Shown: positions 1-9,238 of the stretch, one piece after another
How positions within the stretch are numbered: the first letter of the stretch is position 1
Layout of the letters: every line of letters begins with the position of its first letter
Origin: Thereva unica
Taxonomy: Eukaryota > Arthropoda > Insecta > Diptera > Therevidae
Direction of reading: 5' to 3'
Length of the DNA stretch: 64,000 nucleotides
Assembly (NCBI GenBank): GCA_949987705.1
Contig: OX465281.1
Span: 171,692,516 to 171,756,515, forward strand
Notes under the pieces: generated by a model
What the model saw: only the letters and a program-made list of their open reading frames with translations
The model's database searches: none
Told to the model about the DNA's origin: nothing
Translations under genes and position numbers: made by a program

Positions 1-735
1 GGATACTGGTTTGGCGATTTGAAATATGTGGTCATTCAATCGCAAGTCTTTGGCTAATGTCACGCCTAAGATGTGTAGGGAGGGGTCGGCCATTAATTCA
101 ACTTCACCTACGGTCACGGATGGAGAGGTGTTGAACTGTTTTTTTTTTTTCGAAATAAGACAGTATTTGGTTTTGGTGGGGTTGAATTCGACACGATTCT
201 CGATCCACTTCTGTAGAAGTGAGTCGACTCCAATAGCTTTGAGTTTGGCTAATAGAGCTGAGTGCTAAACTCTATCGAGAGCCTTGGAGATATCCAGAGC
301 AACAAGACTAGACTCAACAGATCCATGCACACTTCGGCTGAGGTTTTCTGTAAGACAAACTTAAAGATCGCCAGTGGATGCCATACTGTCTGTCGTTTAT
401 GAGTAGGTTAGATTCTAGATATCCTATAAGTTTTTTATGATTATCGTCTCCACGGTTTTGGAGAGAATAGAAGTAATTACTATTGACCGGTAGTTGGAGG
501 GATTGCTGGAGTCACCTTTTTTGGATATGGTCTGAACATGGGCTAGTTTCCAAGAGTCTGTATAAACTCTGATACGCCAAAAAGTTTAAGCCGAGGTGAG
601 GCGCATTGTTTTAAGACGATAAGAAGTATATTATCGGGTCCAGTGGATTTGTTGCCATCGATAATACCTGTTAGTGCTCGGAAATAGGGGGTAGTATTTT
701 TGTAGAAATCTCGAATTTGCTTTGTTTTCAAGTTA
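1..735 (-). pseudogene. CR1/L2-like non-LTR retrotransposon fragment (B1)
   Basis: Decayed reverse-transcriptase fragment read on the minus strand. The phrase NKSTGPDNI..IVLKQCASP is recognisable and matches the RT of the longer copy B2 (31401-34370). The plus-strand text of 1-560 is also closely similar at nucleotide level to 31930-32830. It carries frameshifts and stops, and is truncated by the window start. The other end fades into unrelated AT-rich DNA near 735. It is a dead copy with no open domain. Confidence 0.85.
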
Positions 736-1988
736 TTTAAAAAAATGAAAAAGGGGGTCCTTATGGTCGGCTCTCAAATATACACCCCTTAAAAAGAAAG
801 CTAAGCTACCATATTAATCCTTAAAAATCCTTGAAGGCAATTGTTGCTTACTCAAAGACATTTTTAATAATCTATATTTTTCGCCCCAGTAAGTATACTA
901 AAAAATGGAAAAAATATTCTGTGGACATTAGGCTTAAAACTTCGTAAAAATCATTTCTTAGTTATTACCAATATATATTAAAAAGCTTTCACCTTAACTG
1001 CAACGATTATTTTATTTTTAATACCTACTTAAATATCTAACTATGTAGTTTATATATAGAAGTGGTAATTAACTCATAAACAATAACAAGACTTTCACTT
1101 TAAATAAAAAATAATAAAAGAAAAACAAATTTAAAATTGTAGACGAAATTATCATCAACCATAAAAATAAGTTTATTTATGATAAAAATCTCAAACTCAT
1201 CTCTCAACGGACTTTGAACTGAAGTCAAAGGGCAGAAGTCTCCGTTGAAGATACTTGTGCATTTTACAGAAAAATAAAACTTTGTGATTTGTTAAATTTA
1301 CTTTAGCTACATTCAAAAAAAAAGCAATAGTTAAAAGTTTAATTTAAAATTATAATTACATGACGGTGGGGGTCGTAAGGAACTTTCGTAACACTACATT
1401 TTACCTTTTGTTACTGCGGACATGATATTGAAAATTTATATTATTTCCTTAAAGCAAAATATTGCAATTAAAAATATAATATGTAATATAATATATAGTA
1501 TGTTTAATATATTTAGCGAGAATCAACAAGATTCCTACTGCTCCACTTTCCACTTCCAATTTGGCACTTAGCTGAGTGTCAAAGTTAAGGGCAATTCAAT
1601 TCAATAACGATATCAACAGATTAACATCTTCTAGTACAATAACCTTGTTTCATGTCTTCATAAGTCTGTTACATTTTTCCAGATTTCAGCCTTTGAATAG
1701 AGAAGACGAGGAAGTGCAATTTATTACACACGGGGAAGCATTTTGGCAACACTTATGAATAGCATTCTTTACGTATTTGTGTCAATCCCGGACAGTGGCT
1801 TTGTTATATTTATTCAAAAACCGGGAGGGATATCGTTTCTCAGCAACCATCTCGGTGAGAAGGCTTCACTTGGCTAAATGTTTGAAGCAGACCCTTCGCA
1901 AAACCTGAACAAATTTCACTACGCCTATGTCCGGGAGAGACAATGTATTTTGTTGTGGTGGTAAAGTGAATGTATTTTGTTGGTGTGG
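736..1988. other. AT-rich intergenic DNA, nothing recognised
   Basis: No convincing reading frame, RNA gene or repeat boundary was seen. The stretch is rich in A/T runs and resembles old degraded sequence. Confidence 0.5.
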
Positions 1989-1991
1989 TTA

Positions 1992-2308
1992 ATGGTGCGT
2001 CCACACTACGCGGTCTTAGGTCATACGCGCTTTTGCCTCTTTTTTTCATATAGAGTTTAATGACTTTTTTTGTGATATTTTTAATGACAAAGGCAGCACG
2101 ACCAAACGGCACGGACAAAAGGCTGTGCTTAAAAAGGTACATTTTACGTCCACACAATACGGGCTTTTCAGAAACGCGTACGGCCTTTCATATGAAAATT
2201 GATTTGTTTTCTCAATTTGCTCACGATTTAAAGCTCATGCGCGCTTTTGGCTGAGGCCGTATAGCGAAAAGCGCGTGGGATTCAAGTCCGCATAGTGTGG
2301 ACGGCCCA
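1992..2308. mobile_element. Harbinger-like MITE with TTA duplication
   Basis: Terminal inverted repeats ATGGTGCGTCCACACTA and TAGTGTGGACGGCCCA face each other. TTA occurs directly on both sides (1989-1991 and 2309-2311). A 3-bp TTA/TAA duplication is typical of PIF/Harbinger MITEs. No coding capacity is seen. The motif CGTCCACAC recurs internally near 2149. Confidence 0.7.
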
Positions 2309-2773
2309 TTAAGTGGAGGGAGAGAATTAGAGAGAAAATTTCTTGATCCCAAGTGCTTCCCTCAAATCCGTGTACATGTACGCTATTTTCGGTTCCTTAT
2401 ATTCTCTATTCAAAGATTTCAGCGCCAGTGGTTAAACAATCGCAAATCGTCGCAATTTCTGATAACTATACTACATAATTTAATTTATAAATTTATTTTA
2501 TTTTAAGGTTGTAAAATTTATTCTATATTTTGCTATTTGAATTGTAAAATTTTAAAATGTCCTTAAGTTAAAATAAAAGGAAAATATCTCCAAGCTTTGT
2601 ATACTGCCGGTTTATGGCAGTGCTACTTTAAAGTAGCTAAAATAGATCTTCCCACTTGGCTACCGTCTTTACCACTGACATATAATAATGGACTGCTCAT
2701 CAGCAATTATTCCCATACAAACCGATGGCACCGAAAAGGTATAGTCGACTCGCTCATCCATAAGCCCCCAAAC

Positions 2774-3743
2774 CACTGACATATAGAATGGACTGCTCAT
2801 GAGGAATTTTTCATGGCACCAATTTGTTCCATAGGCTACAAACCTTTTTTCACTCCATGTAAACACCGGAATCCCTTTTGAAATTTACATTTTTTTAAAT
2901 ACGTAGGTACTTAAAACATTAAAACAACACAAATATTTTGTTCCAAAAAATTAATAAACACTATTTTCACTTTTTCACCCATTAAAATGCCTTTTTTTTC
3001 ATTAATTTGCAAATTTTATGTGTATCTGATTTAAGTTCTTAACCCCTGGTTTAGCTTTTTTTAGTTTACTTCTGAGTGCTACTGTCAGTTTGGGGGCTTA
3101 TCACTGACATATAGAATGGACTGCTTATGTGAAATTTTTCATGGCACCAATTTGTTCCATAGGCTAAAAACCTTTTTTCACTCCATGTAAACACCGGAAT
3201 CACTTTTGAAATTTACATTTTTTTAAATACGTACTTAAAATATTAAAACAACACAAATATTTTGTTTAAAAAAATTAATAAACACTAATTTCACTTTTTC
3301 ACCTTTTAAAATGCCTTTTTTTCAATAATTTGCAAATTTTATGTGTATCTGATTTAAGTTCTTAACGCCTGTCTTAGCAACTGACATTCTGTATGTCAAA
3401 ATCCGGGGGCTTATGGGGAAAAGAGCAAAAGATATAAACATCACTATACCCGTCTATTTTTTTCTAATTGATTTAACGCAAAAGATATAAACATCACTAT
3501 ACCCGTCTATTTTTTTCTAATTGATTTTATTTCTGAGTGCTTCTGTCAGTTTGGGGGCTTATGGATGAGCGAGCGACTATACCTTTTTGGTGCCATCGGT
3601 TTGTATGGGAATAATTGCTGATGAGCAGTCCATTATTATATGTCAGTGGGGCTTATGGATGAGCGAGTCGACTATATCTTTTTGGTGCCATCGGTTTGTA
3701 TGGGAATAATTGCTGATGAGCAGTCCATTATTATATGTCAGTG
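2774..3743. mobile_element. MITE family M1b, middle nested copy
   Basis: The ends are CACTGACATATAGAATGG and ATATGTCAGTG. The flanking 8-bp direct repeat CCCCAAAC (2766-2773 and 3744-3751) shows a clean insertion into the outer M1b copy. It is interrupted by another M1b at 3102-3648. Confidence 0.8.
3102..3648. mobile_element. MITE family M1b, innermost copy
   Basis: A 547-bp copy with inverted ends CACTGACATATAGAATGG and TATATGTCAGTG. The 8-bp duplication GGGCTTAT lies at 3094-3101 and 3649-3656. It contains a short tandem duplication around 3425-3530 in which AAAAGATATAAACATCAC occurs twice. Confidence 0.85.
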
Positions 3744-3917
3744 CCCCAAACTGACAGAAGCACTCAGAAGAACAGGAAAAACAGGCGTTAAGAACTTAAA
3801 TCAGATACACATAAAATTTGGAAATTAATGAAAAAAAGGCATTTTAAAAGGTGAAAAAGTGAAAATAGTGTTTATTAATTTTTTTAAACAAAATATTTGT
3901 GTTGTTTTAATGTTTTA

Positions 3918-4105
3918 AGGTAGGGACACACTGAGCCCACGTACGCAACGTATCCCACGCCGATCTGGATCGACAGATATAACGTTGCGTGGAACGCGTG
4001 TGACAGTGCGTATGATAAGTGTGTTTCTAGGCATACAAATTCAACCGTTTAGATTTAATAACGCGTTGCATACGTTGCGTACGTGGGCTCAGTGTGTTCC
4101 TACCT
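3918..4105. mobile_element. 188-bp Harbinger-like MITE
   Basis: Long inverted ends: AGGTAGGGACACACTGAGCC on the left is mirrored by GGCTCAGTGTGTTCCTACCT on the right, and the similarity continues through ACGTACGCAACGTAT. TTA lies on both sides (3915-3917, 4106-4108). It sits in an otherwise continuous M1b sequence. Confidence 0.85.
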
Positions 4106-4233
4106 TTAAGTATGTATTTAAAAAAATGTAAATTTCAAAAGTGATTCCAGTGTTTACATGGAGTGAAAAAAGGTTTGTAGCCTATGGAACAAATTGGTGC
4201 CATGAAAAATTCCTCATGAGCAGTCCATTCTAT

Positions 4234-4681
4234 TACTACGTTTATAAGCGGAGTTTCCCTTCGGATGGAAGTTTCGATCCGGAGTGAAACACCGTTTATA
4301 AACTGGGAGTAAAACTCCAGAACTTGGATTTTCGCTCCCGAAGAAAAAGCTGGAGTGAAACTTCGATCCCGGTTTATGTTGTGCTTATAAACGCTGACTT
4401 GGAGTGAAATTTTTTTCCAAGGGGGGAAAACTTAGTAAAGAAGAAGCTGGGTGTTTTATTTTGCTACAATAGTTTTTTTCTTTATTTATTGATTTTTTAA
4501 ATACATTAAATTAAACATTGGGTTTACAATTTGTCTTTGCTATGATTTTAAATTTGAGCTTGGAGCTGTCATTTCAAACCAGAAAGTATTTTGGATTTTC
4601 ACTCCCATTGCTTATAAACCCATCGGGAGTTTTACTTTGGACTGAAGATCCGGGAGTGAAACTCCGCTTATAAACGTGGTA
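4234..4681. mobile_element. 448-bp MITE rich in GAGTGAAAC motifs
   Basis: The ends TACTACGTTTATAAGCGGAG and CTCCGCTTATAAACGTGGTA are inverted. TAT (4231-4233 and 4682-4684) duplicates three bases of the M1b target. Many internal copies of GGAGT(G)AAAC in both orientations give a strongly self-complementary sequence. The 3-bp duplication suggests a Harbinger-like mobiliser. Confidence 0.75.
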
Positions 4682-4823
4682 TATATGTCAGTGGTCTTTA
4701 CAGAACCGCTCGACAGTTGCCGTTAATACTAAAATTAAGCAAAAAATTGTACTTGGCTAATTATTTAAAATAAGCAAGTATATAGTTTTTTTTAATAATC
4801 AGTCAAATGATCATGCGCCGTAA

Positions 4824-5180
4824 AGGTACCTTTACATTATATGACTTGTCATATGACTTTACTGTCAATGAAGTCAAACCTAACAATGACATTTGTTTTT
4901 GACATGACATACGACATTCTGTCAAATTTTGTTTTGAATATTCTCTGTTTTGACTTGATTTATCATATGATTTTTCTATCAAAATTACAAGTTGATAATC
5001 TATCTTGCTTCGTATTGTGTTCACAGTTAATTTTGACAAGTCATAACAGAAATATTTAAAGCAAATTTTGACTGATAGTCGTATGACATGTCAAAAACAA
5101 ATGTCATTTGACATTTTATGTTAGCTTTGACTTTATTGACAGTAAAGTCATATGACAAGTCATATAATGTAAAGGTGCCT
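4824..5180. mobile_element. Palindromic MITE, first of a tandem pair
   Basis: Begins AGGTACCTTTACATTATATG and ends with its inverse CATATAATGTAAAGGTGCCT. TAA flanks it at 4821-4823 and 5181-5183. Inverted arms continue for about 45 bp (ACTTGTCATATGACTTTACTGTCAAT). Small open frames here are on both strands of the hairpin and are not genes. Confidence 0.8.
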
Positions 5181-5183
5181 TAA

Positions 5184-5529
5184 AGGTACCTTTACATTAT
5201 ATGACTTGTCATATGACTTTACTGTCAATGAAGTCAAACCTAACAATGACATTTGTTTTTGACATGACATACGACATTCTGTCAAATTTTGTTTTGAATA
5301 TTCTCTGTTTTGACTTGATTTATCATATGATTTTTCTATCAAAATTACAAGTTGATAATCTATCTTGCTTCGTATTGTGTTCACAGTTAATTTTGACAAG
5401 TCATAACAGAAATATTCAAAGCAAATGTCGTATGACATGTCAAAAACAAATGTCATTTGACATTTTATGTTAGCTTTGACTTTATTGACAGTAAAGTCAT
5501 ATGACAAGTCATATAATGTAAAGGTGCCT
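5184..5529. mobile_element. Palindromic MITE, second of a tandem pair
   Basis: Nearly identical to 4824-5180 apart from a short deletion of about 11 bp near 5427 and a few substitutions. The order is TAA-copy-TAA-copy-TAA, so the two copies share the middle TAA (5181-5183). The right TAA is 5530-5532. Confidence 0.8.
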
Positions 5530-5532
5530 TAA

Positions 5533-5982
5533 CAAAACTGCAACTTTTTTCCATTGCTACGCCAAAAAGTAAAACCGCTAAGTGCTTCCGGCATTAATTG
5601 ATGCGCCTACTCTATTTTGTCCCATAAACAAGGCTCAATTACTTTTTCTTTAACTCCATTATTTATTTTTTGACTTTTTTCACGGCCACGAGTAACATGA
5701 CCAGAATTCGAAATTCGGGATTCTGTATCTATTAGTACGGAAGGTAGCGCTATATTTAAACAGGTCTTCCCATATCGGTTAAAATTATACCAATTACAGT
5801 TTATTCCTAATTCATTAGTAATATGACCAGCAGCTACTCCAAGAACGGTGGAGGTAAAGTGAACACGACACGATAGCAGGTAAAAGATGCTAAAAGTATT
5901 TTCATACAATATCAAAAATTTTGGAGAAGTTTTCTAGTCAATCGAAAAATAATAGCCAGCTGTTTGAATAGTGGGGGTAAGC
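5533..5982 (-). other. Unassigned stretch with one minus-strand frame of 102 codons
   Basis: A minus-strand frame (5607-5915) has fairly gene-like composition, for example SRISNSGHVTRGREKSQK, but matches no family I recognise. It could be an old transposon ORF or an exon fragment. No splice context or neighbours support a gene. Confidence 0.25.
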
Positions 5983-6428
5983 TACTGACATATAGGAATG
6001 GACCGCTGATTGGCGATGCTGAATGGCACCATTTTTCTCCAGAAATAGAAAACCTTTTTTATGCAAACAAAAAAAACTTCTTCGAATTCAGCAGAAAATA
6101 AGTGATAAGATGTTTGTTTGTGTTGAAATAAATTTCCATCACTCATTTTTATTTATTAGCAGTTTTTTCATTAAATAAATGTATTTATTCCAAAATCGTG
6201 ACGGCTATTTCCCCTGTTTAACGAAGTTTTCAAAATAGCTTAAGAGTGAGACAGAAGAACGAAAACTATACCTGTCTATTTTTTTCTAATAATGTTTATA
6301 TCGCTGACATGCGCTGACGATTAGAGTTCATTAGGATTTAACGTGGGAGCGAGGCAGGAATAGTTTTTGGTGCCATTTTTTGTATGGGATTTTGCTCATT
6401 TAGCAGTCCATTACTATATGTCAGTGGG
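5983..6428. mobile_element. MITE family M1 copy
   Basis: The left end TACTGACATATAGGAATGG has one change from the family end. The right end is ATTACTATATGTCAGTG. The flanks GGGTAAGC and GGGTAAGA are an 8-bp duplication with one mismatch. Length is 446 bp with no coding potential. Confidence 0.8.
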
Positions 6429-6437
6429 GTAAGACCA

Positions 6438-6883
6438 CTGACATATAGTAATGAACTGCTGATTGACGATGCTGAATGGCACCATTTTTCTCCAGAAATA
6501 GAAAACCTTTTTCATGTAAACAAAAAATTTTTCTTCGAATTTAGCAGAAAATAAGTGATAAGATGTCTGTTATAATTAATAGAAATTAATTTCCATCACT
6601 CATTTCTATTTATTAGCAGCTTTTCATTAAATAAATGTATTTATTCCAAAACTGTGACAGTTATTTTCCCTGTTTAACGGACTTTTTAAAATAGCTCAAG
6701 AGTGAGGCAGAAGAACGAAAACTATACCTGTCTATTTTTTTCTTATTATGTTTACATCGCTGATATGCGCTGACGATTACAGTTCATATGACTTTAACGT
6801 GGGAGCGAGTCAGCAATAGTTTTCGGTGCCACTTTTTTGTATGGGATTTTGCTTATTTAGCAGTCCATTACTAAATGTCAGTG
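6438..6883. mobile_element. MITE family M1 copy
   Basis: A 446-bp copy with inverted ends CACTGACATATAGTAATG and CATTACTAAATGTCAGTG. The perfect 8-bp duplication GGTAAGAC lies at 6430-6437 and 6884-6891. It sits directly beside another M1 copy on each side. Confidence 0.85.
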
Positions 6884-7317
6884 GGTAAGACCACTGACTG
6901 ACATATAGTAATGGACGATGCTGAATGGCATGGAGCAGGGAGACTATACAAGGAGGTATAACTCCGTGTTGTCACTTTCCTTTTGATTAATGAGGGCGCC
7001 ACGGTCACATGTACCCACTGACATATAGTAATGGACTGCTGATTGACGATGCTGAATGGCACCATTTTTCTCCAGAAATAGAAAACCTTTTTCATGCAAA
7101 CAAAAAAAATTCTTTAAATTTAGGAGAAAATAAGTGATAAGATGTTTGTTATAATTAACGGAAACAAATTTCCATCACTCATTTTTATTTATTAGCAGTT
7201 TTTTTATTAAATAAATGTATTTATTCCAAAACCGTGACGGTTTTCAAAATAGCTCAAGAGTGAGACAGAAGAACGAAAACTATACCTGTCTATTTTTTTC
7301 TAATTATTTTTAGGATG

Positions 7318-7590
7318 TGGCTATTTATACATACAGTATGTATACGCAATTGGCTATTTATACATACTGTATGTATACGCAATTGGCTATTTATACATAC
7401 AGTATGTATACACAATTGGCTATTTATACATATTGTATGTATACGCAATTGGCTATTTATACATACAGTATGTATACGCAATTGGCTATTTATACATATT
7501 GTATGTATACGCAATACGCAATTGGCTATTTATACATATTGTATGTATACGCAATTGGCTATTTATACATACAATATGTATAAGAAATTG
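7318..7590. repeat. 33-bp tandem repeats, left Foldback arm
   Basis: About eight units of TGGCTATTTATACATACAGT followed by ATGTATACGCAAT. Each contains an inner palindrome around CATAC(A/T)GTATG or CATATTGTATG. One unit junction carries an extra CAATACG near 7512. The last unit ends AAGAAATT. Confidence 0.85.
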
Positions 7591-8149
7591 GCTATTTATA
7601 GTTACGTATAACGTACTAACTAACCAAAAAGTTTATTGATATTAATATTTTAATAAAAACTACATAATTATAGAATGTTTTTGAAAAAATATCTAAGTTA
7701 TTGTATTTTCTTAACATAAAAATATGCCTACATGGTGCACTGAAAGAGTTCCAAAATGTACATGAACATGCTTCCAGCGACGTACAGACGAACCTCTGTT
7801 TATGTCGAGCGAGTTGAGAGATAGTCTAAAACCGAGGGTCTTTAATCTTCCTGAAAAAAGATCAAAAGCGCGCGCTTTTGATCTTTTTTCAGGAAGATTA
7901 AAGACCCTCGGTTTTAGACTATCTCTCAACTCGCTCGACATAAACAGAGGTTCGTCTGTACGTCGCTGGAAGCATGTTCATGTACATTTTGGAACTCTTT
8001 CAGTGCACCATGTAGGCATATTTTTATGTTAAGAAAATACAATAACTTAGATATTTTTTCAAAAACATTCTATAATTATGTAGTTTTTATTAAAATATTA
8101 ATATCAATAAACTTTTTGGTTAGTTAGTACGTTATACGTAACTATAAAT

Positions 8150-8957
8150 GAGGAGTGGGCGAACAAAACGGCACATGTCCAGTTTTGCAAATTGTTCAGA
8201 AATCGCAAAAAACTGTTTGTGCCTCTGAACTGATCACATTAACTATTTATGAGTATGGTAGGTTGTGCTACTATTTGAACTCATTCAGACGGAAAAAAAA
8301 TTTTTTAAATATGTTTAATACTTTAAGAGAAAAAATTAAAACAAAAATGGACATGTGCCCTTTTGCGGGGACAGAACTGGACATGTACCGTTTTGTCAAA
8401 CCCTTGAATGGACATGTGCCCTTTTGCAGGAACCCAACTGGACATTTTTTTTGTTTTTAGCCTTTTAGGGAGCTCCCTGGCCCCCTTAGAGGCAAGGGGA
8501 GATTTTTCTGGTATTTTTTCCTAATAGTAGGGTCTGTTACGCAAATTTTAAGGGGTCATAGTGCCCCACGGCTTGTTTTGGGGCCGTGGGAGGCAAAAGT
8601 GAGGTAAATTTTAGTGCATTTTTAGTGCAGTTTATGATGCACATACAAATCGATGTAATTAGAGCCCCAGGTGAGGTGCAATGAACTTCCATTGTTGATT
8701 AAAAACTTTTTTTGTATGAAATACGTGCCCTTTTGAAAATCCACATTAACGAATGGTTAAAAAATATGAATATTCGTAGGACATGTGCCTTTCTGCAGGG
8801 AAACCGTTACTTTGCTAACAAAAAAATATTACATGAAAGTGATTTTTGAAGTGTCTGAAATTGAAATTAGTTGCAGTTTAGTGTAATGAACACGATTCCG
8901 TCAAAAAACTTAAAACGGCCAACCATGGACATGTGCCGTTTTGTTCGCCCACTCCTC
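8150..8957. mobile_element. 808-bp MITE M3 with repeated GGACATGTGCC motifs
   Basis: The terminal inverted repeats begin GAGGAGTGGGCGAACAAAAC and extend for about 31 bp through GGCACATGTCC. AAAT is duplicated (8146-8149 and 8958-8961). Internal repeats GGACATGTGCCCTTTTGC and variants occur at about 8349, 8382, 8410 and 8779, with a shorter GTGCCCTTTTG near 8725. They resemble the terminal sequence and could be transposase-binding sites. The frame at 8155-8460 is repeat translation. Confidence 0.75.
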
Positions 8958-8961
8958 AAAT

Positions 8962-9238
8962 AGCCAATTTCTTATACATATTGTATGTATAAATAGCCAA
9001 TTGCGTATACATACAATATGTATAAATAGCCAATTGCGTATTGCGTATACATACAATATGTATAAATAGCCAATTGCGTATACATACTGTATGTATAAAT
9101 AGCCAATTGCGTATACATACAATATGTATAAATAGCCAATTGCGTATACATACTGTATGTATAAATAGCCAATTGCGTATACATACAGTATGTATAAATA
9201 GCCAATTGCGTATACATACTGTATGTATAAATAGCCAC
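8962..9238. repeat. 33-bp tandem repeats, right Foldback arm (inverted)
   Basis: Exact reverse-complement counterpart of the left array, including the irregular unit junction. This shows the arms were copied as a block. Confidence 0.85.

Larger units (their letters stand above)
2673..4693. mobile_element. MITE family M1b, outermost copy, interrupted by four insertions
   Basis: The ends CACTGACATATAATAATGG and TATATGTCAGTG are inverted. The 8-bp sequence GTCTTTAC is directly repeated at 2665-2672 and 4694-4701, which fixes the boundaries. The copy is interrupted by M1b copy 2774-3743 (itself carrying 3102-3648), a TTA-flanked MITE (3918-4105) and a TAT-flanked MITE (4234-4681). An 8-bp duplication points to hAT-like or P-like mobilisation; the superfamily is inferred. 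Confidence 0.8.

Noticed and set aside
7318..7590. CRISPR-like array of about 33-bp direct repeats
   Set aside because: The units are contiguous with no unique spacers, and an exact inverted counterpart exists at 8962-9238. They are the tandem repeats of a Foldback arm in a eukaryotic genome.
7290..7639. Repetitive small proteins (WLFIHTVCIRN and IHTICINSQLR repeats)
   Set aside because: 33 bp is divisible by three, so every frame of the tandem array stays open. The same frames appear inverted at 8910-9316.
7711..8032. Two identical 76-residue proteins on opposite strands
   Set aside because: This is a direct consequence of the perfect palindrome centred at 7871.5. There is no coding evidence.
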